DNA of 23,140 bases, from the NCBI GenBank assembly GCA_046760445.1, contig JBHIEE010000033.1, positions 1-23,140 of the forward strand, written 5' to 3'. The stretch comes from JBHIEE01 sp046760445 (lineage in GTDB: Bacteria > Acidobacteriota > Aminicenantia > JdFR-78). The notes under the pieces were generated by a model that made no database searches, was not told the origin of the DNA, and saw only the letters and a list, made by a program, of their open reading frames with translations. Each line of letters starts with the position of its first letter. Within the stretch, counting starts at the first letter, position 1. The translations under genes were made by a program, and so were the position numbers. Below, piece by piece: positions 8,438-15,998 of the stretch.

Positions 8438-11400
8438 ATGAAGGCAAAAATTTTATTGAGTCTATTTCTTGTATTTATATTATTTTCTGGGATTTCTTAT
8501 GCCCCTCAAGAAGCTCGTGTCCTTCGCTTTCCAGGAATCCATAATGACCAAATCGTATTCACTTATGCCGGTGATCTCTACATAGTACCAGTCACAGGCG
8601 GAGTCGCTCGCAAACTCACCAGCCATGAGGGCTTCGAAATTTTTGCTCGTTTTTCACCTGATGGAAAGAAAATTGCATTCACCGGGGAATATGATGGTAA
8701 TCGTGAAGTCTATTTGATTCCTCGAGAAGGCGGTATACCTAAACGACTGACATACACTTCTTCTCTTAGCCGTGACGATGTTTCTGATCGGATGGGTCCA
8801 AACAATATAGTAATGGGATGGAAGCATGATAATAAGCATATTGTTTTCCGGTCGCGCATGCGGGAATGGAATAGCTTTAATGGGCAATTGTATTTAGTGT
8901 CTTCTCGAGGTGGAATTCCTGTCCAGTTGCCGCTGCCAAGAGGTGGATTTTGTTCATTTGCACCTGACGATAAAAAGTTTGCCTACAATCGCGTGTTCCG
9001 TGAGTTTAGAACCTGGAAACGCTATCGCGGTGGAATGGCGGATGACATCTGGATTTATGATTTTGAGACGAGGAAGATAGAGAACATCACCAATAATCCT
9101 GCTCAGGATATCATCCCTATGTGGAGTGGGGATAAAATTTACTTTCTTTCTGATCGCGATGAAAACAAAAGAATGAATCTTTATGTCTATAACCTTAAGA
9201 CTAAGGAAACTAAGAAATTAACGAACTTTACAGAATTCGACATTAAGTTTCCATCTCTTGGCCCTAAGGCTATTGTGTTTGAAAACGGAGGTTATATTTA
9301 TCGATTTGATCTGGCTACTGAACAGGTTTCAAGAGTTCCTATTATCATAGCAGATGATATGGTTTCTGGTCGTGGCAGGATTATCAATGTCAGTGATAAG
9401 ATTACCAATTATGAAATTTCTCCGGACGGAAAGCGGGCCTTATTTGGCGCGCGTGGTGAAATTTTTACTGTACCGGCTAAATATGGAAACACGCGCAACC
9501 TCGCAAACACTTCAGGTGTTCATGAACGAAATTCAAAGTGGTCACCAGACGGCAAATGGATTGCTTATATTTCTGACGCCAGTGGTACTGGTGAAATTTA
9601 TATTATGCCACAGGATGGTTCAGGAAAACCGCAGCAAATTACAGAAAATGATGATACGTATAAATATCAAATATATTGGTCGCCGGACAGCAAGAGACTC
9701 CTATGGAGTGATAAAAAGCTCCGCCTCAATTATGTTGACGTTAATACGAAGGAAATCATTAAGGTAGCGAAGGCAAAAATCTGGGAGATTCGTCAGTATG
9801 CATGGTCTCCGGATAGTAAGTGGATCGCTTATGCAAAACCAGAAGCAGAAGCCATGACAAAAATTTATCTTTACAACATTGTGACAAAAAAGACATATGA
9901 AGTAACTGAGGGATGGTACTCTTCTTATTCACCTTCCTTTAGTTCAGATGGAAAATATCTCTTTTTTGTATCTGATAGAGATTTCAGTCCTGTTTATAGT
10001 CGAGTAGAATGGAATTATGCCTATCTGGCCAGGGCTAGGATCTATCTTGTTACCCTATCCGCAGACGTGAAATCCCCGTTCGAGCCTAAAAGCGATGAGG
10101 TTACTATAAAGGAAGGCGGTAAAAATAAGACTTCGAAATCTGACAATAAAGCGGGAAAGGATAAAAAAAAGGCCGAAAGTAAAAAGGATGAAACCTTGAA
10201 AAAGGAAGTTCAAGTCATAATAGACCCCATTGGCTTAAAGGATCGCATCATCAGCCTTCCCATCGAGGTGGCATATTACTGGCACATTACATCTGTTGGG
10301 GACAAAATATATTACATGAAGAAAAAGGGTTGGGAGAAAAAAGCATCTTTGATGATATATGACCTGAATGAGCAGAAGGAAACGAACCTCGGAAATATTA
10401 ATGGATACGAAATCTCAGCCGACCAAAAGAAGATGCTGATTTCCAAAGATAAATCTTATGCCATTATTGATCTTCCGACAGTTCCAGTAAAGATAAAAGA
10501 TAAGTTAGATTTATCCAAAATGGAGATGAAACTTGATCGTAGACATGAGTGGGATCAGATTTTCAATGAGTGCTGGCGCCAGATGAAATACTTCTTCTAT
10601 GCTCCTAATATGCATGGGGTTGATTGGGAAGCCATAAAGCTTCGCTACGAGCCTTTAGCAAAAGCGGTTAACCATCGGGCAGATTTGACCTATGTGATTG
10701 GAGAAATGATAGGGGAGTTGAATGTTGGCCATACTTATATTGGTGGCGGTGATGTACCCAAAATTAAGAAAGTTAAAGTTGGGATGCTTGGTGCCCAATT
10801 TGAACGAGACCCCAAAACTCACTACTATAAAATTACAAAAATACTGAAAGGTCAAAATTGGGATAAGTCCTTGCGTTCGCCACTTACTGAGGTTGGTGTT
10901 AATGTGAAGGAAGGTGATTACCTTATAGCTATTAATGGAAAACCCACAAATAAAATAAATGATATATATGAAGGACTGCTGAATACCGTAGGGAAACAGG
11001 TAACTCTTAAAGTAAATACGAAACCCTCTGAAAAAGGAAGCAGAGAAGTCGTTGTTGTCCCAATCGAAAGTGAACTTTCCCTTTACTACTATAACTGGGT
11101 CCAAACCAATATTGAAAAAGTGAACAAAGCGACAAACGGGAAAGTTGGCTATATACATATACCTGATATGGGAACAAGAGGTCTGAACGAATTTGTAAAG
11201 CATTTTTACCCCCAACTCCGGAAGAAGGCGCTGATCATTGATGTTCGGGGCAATGGTGGCGGCAGTGTTTCTCCGATGATCATAGAACGGTTAAGACGGG
11301 AGATGGCGATGGTTGGCATAGCCCGAAATACGATCCCGAGCCCTGATCCTGAAGCCTTAATAATAGGCCCTAAAGTCTGTCTAATGGATGAATTTTCAGC

Positions 11401-11746
11401 CTCTGATGGAGACATTTTTCCTTATCGCTTCAAAAAGGCCAAGCTCGGTAAATTAATCGGAAAACGCACCTGGGGTGGTGTTGTGGGAATTCGCGGCTCC
11501 TTGCCCCTTCTTGATGGCGGCTACCTAATGAAACCCGAGTTTGCTGTTTATGACACTGAAGGAAAAGAATGGATCATTGAAGGGTACGGTGTTGACCCGG
11601 ATATTTATGTGGATAACGATCCAGCAAAAGAATATGCAGGAATTGATGAGCAATTGAATAAAGCTATTGAAATTATTCTTGAAGAGTTGAAGACAAAAGA
11701 AAAAGAATTGCCTCCGAAGCCACCTTATCCGAAGAAAGACAAATAA
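8438..11746 (+). CDS. Exported tricorn-like protease (S41 family, TolB-type propeller)
   Basis: This is a 1102-residue protein with a Sec signal peptide (residues 1-22, MKAK then a hydrophobic core ending ISYA). A perfect AAAGGAGG site 5 bases upstream decides the start. Residues 25-550 contain WD40/TolB-like propeller blades with repeated SPDGK and SPDSK turns. A lysine-rich low-complexity linker spans about 550-592. The C-terminal half has a helical tricorn core (about 700-770), a PDZ domain (about 780-870) and a tail-specific protease domain. By the tricorn family pattern, His765 (GHTY), Ser989 (SASDGD) and Glu1048 (IIEGYGV) match the catalytic residues. The serine normally preceding the histidine is Gly764. 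Archaeal tricorn degrades peptides in the cytoplasm; the signal peptide places this one in the envelope or outside. It appears monocistronic. Confidence 0.93.
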   Translation: MKAKILLSLFLVFILFSGISYAPQEARVLRFPGIHNDQIVFTYAGDLYIVPVTGGVARKLTSHEGFEIFARFSPDGKKIAFTGEYDGNREVYLIPREGGIPKRLTYTSSLSRDDVSDRMGPNNIVMGWKHDNKHIVFRSRMREWNSFNGQLYLVSSRGGIPVQLPLPRGGFCSFAPDDKKFAYNRVFREFRTWKRYRGGMADDIWIYDFETRKIENITNNPAQDIIPMWSGDKIYFLSDRDENKRMNLYVYNLKTKETKKLTNFTEFDIKFPSLGPKAIVFENGGYIYRFDLATEQVSRVPIIIADDMVSGRGRIINVSDKITNYEISPDGKRALFGARGEIFTVPAKYGNTRNLANTSGVHERNSKWSPDGKWIAYISDASGTGEIYIMPQDGSGKPQQITENDDTYKYQIYWSPDSKRLLWSDKKLRLNYVDVNTKEIIKVAKAKIWEIRQYAWSPDSKWIAYAKPEAEAMTKIYLYNIVTKKTYEVTEGWYSSYSPSFSSDGKYLFFVSDRDFSPVYSRVEWNYAYLARARIYLVTLSADVKSPFEPKSDEVTIKEGGKNKTSKSDNKAGKDKKKAESKKDETLKKEVQVIIDPIGLKDRIISLPIEVAYYWHITSVGDKIYYMKKKGWEKKASLMIYDLNEQKETNLGNINGYEISADQKKMLISKDKSYAIIDLPTVPVKIKDKLDLSKMEMKLDRRHEWDQIFNECWRQMKYFFYAPNMHGVDWEAIKLRYEPLAKAVNHRADLTYVIGEMIGELNVGHTYIGGGDVPKIKKVKVGMLGAQFERDPKTHYYKITKILKGQNWDKSLRSPLTEVGVNVKEGDYLIAINGKPTNKINDIYEGLLNTVGKQVTLKVNTKPSEKGSREVVVVPIESELSLYYYNWVQTNIEKVNKATNGKVGYIHIPDMGTRGLNEFVKHFYPQLRKKALIIDVRGNGGGSVSPMIIERLRREMAMVGIARNTIPSPDPEALIIGPKVCLMDEFSASDGDIFPYRFKKAKLGKLIGKRTWGGVVGIRGSLPLLDGGYLMKPEFAVYDTEGKEWIIEGYGVDPDIYVDNDPAKEYAGIDEQLNKAIEIILEELKTKEKELPPKPPYPKKDK

Positions 11747-11875
11747 ATAAATTCAAAAAAGAAAACCAGTGTTTCTTTCTGGAAGAAGTCTCCTATGCCT
11801 TTTTGTATCTCTCCGCCTCTCAAAAAAGCTCAATTATAGAGTCAGATGAGAGGACAGAAAAATTGTCTTCTGGTG

Positions 11876-11962
11876 TTACTTCTTTTTCTCCTTTTCAAGC
11901 TTTTCCAACACTGTTTTGGCTTCCTCGAGATCGGGGTTAATTTCTAATGCTTTCTTATGGAG
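11876..11962 (-). pseudogene. 3'-terminal relic of a TPR protein gene
   Basis: Read on the minus strand, an open frame encodes HKKALEINPDLEEAKTVLEK followed by LEKEKKK and TAA. ALEINPDLEEA is the end of a TPR unit, and a charged tail is common at the end of TPR proteins. Going upstream the frame meets TGA at 11963-11965, exactly where the repeat beginning ATGGAGTCAG starts. The gene therefore seems cut by the event that placed the repeat. No start codon or ribosome site is visible. Confidence 0.6.
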
Positions 11963-12089
11963 TCAGGGTCACTTATAGAAAAGTTGCATAATTAATTATT
12001 TCACAAGTTAGAGGTTCGAATCCTTTTAGGCGCATCATAAATCTAATCCTTGTCTTGCTTTTTCCTGTTTTTGGTTTTTAGTCTGAGAT
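11957..12089 (+). repeat. tRNA-end-bearing direct repeat, copy 1
   Basis: The repeat starts ATGGAGTCAG. It then has a 32-base block at 11972-12003 that matches 13575-13606 at 29 of 32 positions, a tRNA 3'-end relic at 12010-12034, and the post-tRNA tail at 12043-12089. Copy 2 lies at 13550-13816 in the same orientation. The two flank the gene at 12482-13510. Confidence 0.65.
12010..12034 (+). pseudogene. tRNA 3'-end relic (T arm and acceptor strand)
   Basis: AGAGG-TTCGAAT-CCTTT forms a T stem-loop and is followed by TAGGCGC plus A, as in the 3' end of a tRNA. No complementary 5' acceptor strand (GCGCCTA) or anticodon arm lies within the required distance upstream. The ending resembles tRNA-Arg, but identity cannot be fixed from this piece. 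Confidence 0.6.
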
Positions 12090-12295
12090 AGAAGAATTTG
12101 AACCATTTTAGGTAATTTTATGTGGGTAATTTATAAAGTTTGGAAAAAAGTAACTGAAGCCTTAAGTTCAGTTTTTGAAATGACTTCATTAGTTTTGTTG
12201 AGAGTAAAATCTATTTCAAAAAATCAGAAAAATTTAATAGTTAAAAATTACTTTACTCTATCCAAAAACTTCCCAAAAAACAAAAGTAAAGAATC

Positions 12296-12324
12296 TTGAC
12301 AAAAGGAGGATGATTATATATATT
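12296..12324 (+). promoter_or_regulatory. Candidate strong promoter before the exported-protein gene
   Basis: A perfect TTGACA at 12296-12301, a 17-base spacer and TATATT at 12319-12324 form a good sigma-70-type promoter about 160 bases before the gene start at 12482. The leader would hold the tandem repeat and possibly the second small frame described next. Confidence 0.55.
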
Positions 12325-12467
12325 TCCGGTATATCCGATAGAAAATATTCCGATAGAAAATATAAAGATGATAGTAAAAGGAATCAAAAATGAAAAGAAA
12401 AGGAGAGAAATCGGATTTAATCCAAAAAAGGAAATTCCTATTCCTATATCCTTTCCCAAAAATATAA
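12310..12467 (+). other. Two overlapping small frames before the exported-protein gene
   Basis: ATG at 12310 opens a 27-codon frame ending at TGA 12391-12393. It overlaps by four bases (ATGA) a 25-codon frame from ATG 12390 to TAA 12465-12467. The AGGAGG of the main gene starts at the next base. An AGGAGG also sits directly against the first ATG, too close for normal use. The first frame also begins upstream of the predicted transcription start. Both peptides are basic and match no family I know. They may be chance frames in A-rich DNA. Confidence 0.25.
12335..12364 (+). repeat. Two-copy 15-base tandem repeat in the leader
   Basis: CCGATAGAAAATATT at 12335-12349 is followed directly by CCGATAGAAAATATA at 12350-12364. 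It lies just downstream of the candidate promoter and could be an operator-like site or replication slippage. Confidence 0.7.
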
Positions 12468-12481
12468 AGGAGGTGAGTAAT

Positions 12482-13510
12482 ATGAAGAAGATTTTGATTC
12501 TTCTTACAGTCACGCTAATTTTTACAAGCCAGGTTTTCGCTGGAGTGGTAAAAAAGACTAAATCGGAAGTCTATTTTAAAGGATTTGGTAAATACACTAC
12601 TGTTCAAAGCGAAAAAATTGCGGGAGAGAAGAAACGAGTGGATTCCGATAACGAATTTAAAGGGAAGGGTTTACTGGGCGGTATGGCTGGGAAGTTATTC
12701 TTAAAGCCGGGAGAAGTCGGAGAAATTATTGATTTACCAGCAATGACTATTTATAAGTTGGATCATAAGAAAAAGGAATATCAGGTAACTCCGATTAAGA
12801 AAATTACAGTAGAGGAAAAAACTGAAGAAGCAGAAGAACCCTCCTATAAGGAAGAATACGGGGAAACGGAAGAGAGCGATATAAAAATTATTCGTAGTGA
12901 GTTTAAAGTGAATGATACTGGAGAGACAAAAGAGATTAATGAATTTCCAAGTAAAAAGTACACAATCACTTGGGTCACTGAATGGGAAAACATCCGCACT
13001 GGCGAAAAAGGTACTGATAGACTATTTACCATTGTTTGGACGACCCCCACTACTAATGTCATAAAGCAGGCTCAGGAAGAAGAGATGAAATTTGCTCAAG
13101 AATACATGAAAAGAATTGGATTAGAGATGGATATTCTTCAGCAGGAGATTCTGGGTACCAACTGGTTCTCCCTCTTCGGTAGGATGAGTGAAGATAAGAA
13201 GCCCCGGCATTCAGAATCCCAATTTGCCGAAGAAATGAAGAAAATTAAGGGGTACCCGGTTCTCATTGACGGTAAATACTATGCGACCCGTCAGAAACCG
13301 GAAAAGACCGAGGAAGAAGAAAAAACAGAGATCACAGATGTTAAGAAAATATTTGGCGGGTTTGCTAAAAAAGCCTTCAAGAAGAAATCCAAGAGCAAAA
13401 AAGAACCGGAGCCTACTTTAACCTATTATACCGAGTTAATTGAGTTTTCTCCGGTTGATGTGGGAGAAGATGAATTCCAAGTACCAGCGAATTACAGAAA
13501 GAAGGAATAG
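12482..13510 (+). CDS. Exported protein of unknown function (DUF4412-like)
   Basis: The 342-residue protein starts at the ATG 12482, chosen because AAAGGAGGTGA lies 8 bases upstream and the first 20 residues form a clean Sec signal peptide ending VFA-G. An in-frame ATG at 12368 would bury that signal behind 38 charged residues and is rejected. The mature part begins with a beta-rich stretch. Its motifs EKIAGEKKRVDS, EIIDLPAMTIYKLDHKKKEYQV and, at the C-terminus, VGEDEFQVPANYRKK resemble DUF4412-type periplasmic proteins, in which a protein-bound residue or ligand term follows 'tgk.y.l....k.Y'. That likeness is my inference. Acidic (about 110-130) and lysine-rich (about 290-310) patches suggest disorder. 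No enzyme motif is visible. The gene stands alone between two tRNA-end direct repeats, which hints at transfer or duplication of the locus. Confidence 0.75.
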   Translation: MKKILILLTVTLIFTSQVFAGVVKKTKSEVYFKGFGKYTTVQSEKIAGEKKRVDSDNEFKGKGLLGGMAGKLFLKPGEVGEIIDLPAMTIYKLDHKKKEYQVTPIKKITVEEKTEEAEEPSYKEEYGETEESDIKIIRSEFKVNDTGETKEINEFPSKKYTITWVTEWENIRTGEKGTDRLFTIVWTTPTTNVIKQAQEEEMKFAQEYMKRIGLEMDILQQEILGTNWFSLFGRMSEDKKPRHSESQFAEEMKKIKGYPVLIDGKYYATRQKPEKTEEEEKTEITDVKKIFGGFAKKAFKKKSKSKKEPEPTLTYYTELIEFSPVDVGEDEFQVPANYRKKE

Positions 13511-13514
13511 TTAA

Positions 13515-13533
13515 TGACCGTCTTTGACGGTTA
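13515..13533 (+). terminator. Small hairpin just after the exported-protein gene
   Basis: TGACCGTC-TTT-GACGGTTA folds into a stem of about eight pairs, one of them a wobble, five bases after the stop codon. There is no T-run after it, so it would be a weak intrinsic terminator or an RNA 3'-end stabiliser. Confidence 0.35.
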
Positions 13534-13691
13534 GCAACTTTGTATGTGGATGGAGTCAGTGGAAGTCAGAGGTACCTATAGAGAAGTTGTATAATTAATT
13601 ATTTCATGCGTATGTTATTTTAAAAATTTTAATTTTTAGTCGATTTAGCTGTATTCTGAAGAACGCTTTATTTACTGGCAGTCAAAAGTTC

Positions 13692-13716
13692 GAGAGTTCG
13701 AATCTCTCCGAGCGCA
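13692..13716 (+). pseudogene. Second tRNA 3'-end relic
   Basis: GAGAG-TTCGAAT-CTCTC is a perfect T arm, followed by CGAGCGC plus A. The matching 5' acceptor CGCTCG is absent upstream and no anticodon arm can be folded. Like the relic at 12010-12034 it looks like a tRNA-Arg 3' end. Confidence 0.6.
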
Positions 13717-13737
13717 TTAAAGAAGAATAAGTCCTGC

Positions 13738-13783
13738 CTCGCCTGCTGTTCCTGACCGTCCAGGAGGCGGGCAGTAGACAGGC
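13738..13783. repeat. GC-rich hairpin inserted in the repeat tail
   Basis: GCCTGCTGTTCCTG and CCAGGAGGCGGGC pair imperfectly around a short loop. Removing this stretch restores the tail seen after tRNA-His, so it appears to be a small palindromic insertion. A similar word, GCCTGACGGCAG, lies at 23025-23036. Confidence 0.5.
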
Positions 13784-13893
13784 TTTTCTTTGTTCTTGTC
13801 TTTCGGCCTGATTCACACCAAGAATAAAAAGTTAAAGCTAATATCTAGATTTGCGTTAAGAGATAGCAGAAATTCCAATGACCCCTTCGGCCC

Positions 13894-13940
13894 GAGGCTC
13901 ACTTCGACTTCGGCGAGCTCAGCCGAGTCGTGGTGACCTC
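13894..13940. repeat. GC-rich imperfect palindrome
   Basis: GAGGCTCAC and GTGACCTC form the outer arms; CGACTTCGGC and GCCGAGTCG pair with one bulged base around a GAGCTCA loop. Its base composition is unlike the AT-rich surroundings, which points to a dispersed palindromic element. Confidence 0.6.
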
Positions 13941-13956
13941 AGTGGAACCAGGACGA

Positions 13957-14119
13957 GGCAAAATTCAAATATCCATCCCGAGTACTCGGGATGGATTTAG
14001 AGATATTTGGATTTAGGACGAAAAGTCCCATTGGCGTAGAGCCACCCCGAGTACTCGGGGTGGCCACGCCAGTTTTCATGGGACCTCGTTCCTTTACGGG
14101 ATTTATTTGGAATTTTGCC
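13957..14119. repeat. Nested palindromic repeat element with two CCCGAGTACTCGGG cores
   Basis: The outer arms GGCAAAATTCAAAT (13957-13970) and ATTTGGAATTTTGCC (14105-14119) are inverse with one extra base. Inside are a perfect 26-base palindrome at 13971-13996 and a perfect 24-base palindrome at 14041-14064. The second is enclosed by further arms, GGCGT/ACGCC and GTCCCAT/ATGGGAC (14025-14084). Frames that read through this stretch are by-products of the palindromes. It seems to be a stack of MITE-like or REP-like units, one inside another. Confidence 0.7.
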
Positions 14120-14221
14120 AAACAGAGTGAGGCATATTTTATTATCTTACCATTGAATTTTCGGCTAATTTTAGTTATTTATAAGAAGTCTTAATTTTAA
14201 CTAAGAAAGGAGATATAGACT

Positions 14222-15307
14222 ATGGCAAAATTCGAAGGAATTAAATGGGCCAGTAAGCAAATGAGATATTTGCTTGATGAGAAAAAGCTCGAAATGCTTG
14301 AGGCTGACTCAAAAGTTTATGCTGTATCAAAATCTATTCATTACGGCATTTTTCTTGCCTTTGAAGGCATCCGTTTCTTCTGCCAAAAAAACGGGAATAA
14401 TCAATTAGAACTAATTTTTCTCAATCTTCATAAAAATTTGGAACGCTTTCAAAGGGGCATTTCCTTCAATTTAGGGTCGGCTCAGCAGGATTTAGTTCCC
14501 ACCATTGAGGAACTTTATAATATTTTTATCAGATATTTCAAAGATCCAGCTCTTAAAGAATTTTTATCTGAGATGGCTGAGATTTCTGCGCAAGGATATT
14601 TTAGACCCTTTACTGTTGATGAAGAACAATCTATTGGAGTTGCTTTTCCCAATAAACCATCCATTAGAGCTGTTGCCTGCCGATACGAACGCTATTTAGG
14701 AGAGCCTTTCAGCGGAGTAGTGATACCTTATCTGGTTAGAGCTTGTAGTATTAATGAAACAGGCAATTTAAAATTAGGTGTTAACTACTTAATGAGTTTG
14801 AAAGCTATTGATGAAGCAAAAAAAATTCTTCCTGGAGCTAGCTCAGCCCTGTTTCTTGACGACAGAATTTTCGAGAGCTTAGAAAAAAGAAATATTACTG
14901 AATGGGATTCTTCTTGCTGCCTTTTTGCCTTTAAAGACGGCACAGTTATCAAAATTCCAGAAAGCTGTCTTATCCTCCCTTCTGTGACTATTCAGGGAAT
15001 AGTCGCTATCCTCAAAAAACAGGGGATTAATGTCGTTGAGCGGGATATATCTTATGGAGAATTGATTCATCAGGTCAAGAAAGATAATGTTGCTTCCATC
15101 TGTAGTGTAGGGACAGCAGGGATTCTCAATCGTTGTGAGAAATTACTGCTCATTGATAATCAGAAAAAGACTTTGGCTGTCCATCAGGCTGGTGAAAATC
15201 ACGAACTTTATAAAAAATTAGGAGAAGTTAGGACTTATTACTGGGAACTCTATCAGGAAAAAGTCGAATGTCCCCGCGAAATAAAACTGGAGAAGTTCAC
15301 CATTTAA
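14222..15307 (+). CDS. Divergent branched-chain aminotransferase-like PLP enzyme (fold type IV)
   Basis: The 361-residue size matches IlvE/IlvK-type aminotransferases. The region GNLKLGVNYLMSLKAIDEAK (181-200) aligns with the family's lysine block GxxKxGGNYaaSL, making Lys184 the likely PLP-binding lysine. ILPSVTIQGIVAILKKQGINVVERDI corresponds to the ILPGVTRxSV block, and SVGTAG (about 314) to the GTA phosphate-binding motif. Several normally fixed residues differ: the Arg of GVTR is Ile, the Gly before it is Ser, and the usual NxF after the catalytic-site Glu is CLF. Substrate may therefore not be a branched-chain amino acid, or activity may be changed. AAAGGAG nine bases upstream supports the ATG. 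It converges on the phosphatase gene with a 13-base gap. Confidence 0.75.
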   Translation: MAKFEGIKWASKQMRYLLDEKKLEMLEADSKVYAVSKSIHYGIFLAFEGIRFFCQKNGNNQLELIFLNLHKNLERFQRGISFNLGSAQQDLVPTIEELYNIFIRYFKDPALKEFLSEMAEISAQGYFRPFTVDEEQSIGVAFPNKPSIRAVACRYERYLGEPFSGVVIPYLVRACSINETGNLKLGVNYLMSLKAIDEAKKILPGASSALFLDDRIFESLEKRNITEWDSSCCLFAFKDGTVIKIPESCLILPSVTIQGIVAILKKQGINVVERDISYGELIHQVKKDNVASICSVGTAGILNRCEKLLLIDNQKKTLAVHQAGENHELYKKLGEVRTYYWELYQEKVECPREIKLEKFTI

Positions 15308-15320
15308 GGAACAGTATTAT

Positions 15321-15998
15321 TTAATTCATCGATTTGGTCCATACAACAGTAGGAGATTTTAGACTAGGAAGATAATAAACAGTGAAAACCAAATCATTGG
15401 GCTGATAAATATTAACTGCCTTTTCAAGAGGTATATTGAGCAGTTTAGCCAAAATAATAGAATTCACCCCACTGTGGCCAATAATAAGGATTGTCTCATT
15501 TCTATGTTTTTCTATAATTTTATCCACAAAAAAGGAGATCCTATTGAAAACATCCTGAAAACTTTCGCCCTGAGGTGCCCGGTGCTTAACATCTTTGTCC
15601 ATAAAGAGTAATTCTTCTCTGACTTCCTTTTCCGTATTTTTATGCCCCTGAAGGAGACCAAGGTTTATTTCTTTTAACACATCCAGATTTCGCACAGGTA
15701 TCCTGGTGTTTTTTATAAATGGTTTTGCTGTCTGAATCGATCTTTTAAGAGTACTGGTATAAATAACTTGAATCTTCTCTTCTTTCAGTAAATTGAATAA
15801 AGCATTTGCCTGTTTTTTCCCTAAATCGTTCAAGTCAGTATTAGTCCATCCTTGTAATCGACCCTCCTTATTCCAATCAGTTTGACCGTGACGTGCTAAG
15901 AAAATCTTAACCTGAGCCCAGACAGAAGGAGTACTAAAAATCAAAATAACGAGAAAGATTATCAAAGCAGATGATATAACATAATGAAGTCTCCTCAT
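15321..15998 (-). CDS. Exported histidine phosphatase family protein
   Basis: The start is set at 15998 because AGGAGG (16003-16008) lies four bases before it; an in-frame ATG at 16016 lacks such a site. The 225-residue product begins with MRRLHY and a long hydrophobic stretch ending VWAQ, a Sec signal peptide or anchor. The phosphoglycerate mutase-like fold shows ARHGQT (catalytic His37), a YTSTLKRSIQTA block with the conserved Arg, GESFQDVFNRI with the acid residue, and IIGHSG with the second histidine. Relatives act on sugar phosphates, cobalamin precursors, nucleotides or phytate. Export argues against glycolytic phosphoglycerate mutase. The substrate cannot be assigned. Confidence 0.9.
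   Translation of the reverse strand: MRRLHYVISSALIIFLVILIFSTPSVWAQVKIFLARHGQTDWNKEGRLQGWTNTDLNDLGKKQANALFNLLKEEKIQVIYTSTLKRSIQTAKPFIKNTRIPVRNLDVLKEINLGLLQGHKNTEKEVREELLFMDKDVKHRAPQGESFQDVFNRISFFVDKIIEKHRNETILIIGHSGVNSIILAKLLNIPLEKAVNIYQPNDLVFTVYYLPSLKSPTVVWTKSMN

Larger units (their letters stand above)
13550..13816 (+). repeat. tRNA-end-bearing direct repeat, copy 2
   Basis: It shares ATGGAGTCAG, the 32-base block at 13575-13606, a tRNA 3'-end relic (13692-13716) and the post-tRNA tail with copy 1. About 85 extra bases sit between the 32-base block and the tRNA relic. The tail is split by a GC-rich hairpin at 13738-13783. Confidence 0.6.

Noticed and set aside
10655..11215. 186-codon frame antisense to the tricorn-like gene
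   Set aside because: It lies fully within a well-supported coding gene, has low-complexity hydrophobic content and matches no family.
11957..12034. A complete tRNA ending in GCGCA
   Set aside because: Only the T arm and 3' acceptor strand are present; no 5' acceptor or anticodon arm can be folded upstream.
12335..12364. CRISPR-like or iteron array
   Set aside because: Only two 15-base units with no spacer; no cas, rep or par gene is in the window.
12368..12481. In-frame upstream ATG that would lengthen the exported protein by 38 residues
   Set aside because: It would bury the signal peptide behind charged residues and has no ribosome site, while ATG 12482 has AAAGGAGGTGA at a good distance.
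13991..14194. 67-codon plus-strand frame and its 60-codon minus-strand mirror at 13939-14121
   Set aside because: Both run through the nested palindromes; the peptides are translations of repeats without ribosome sites.
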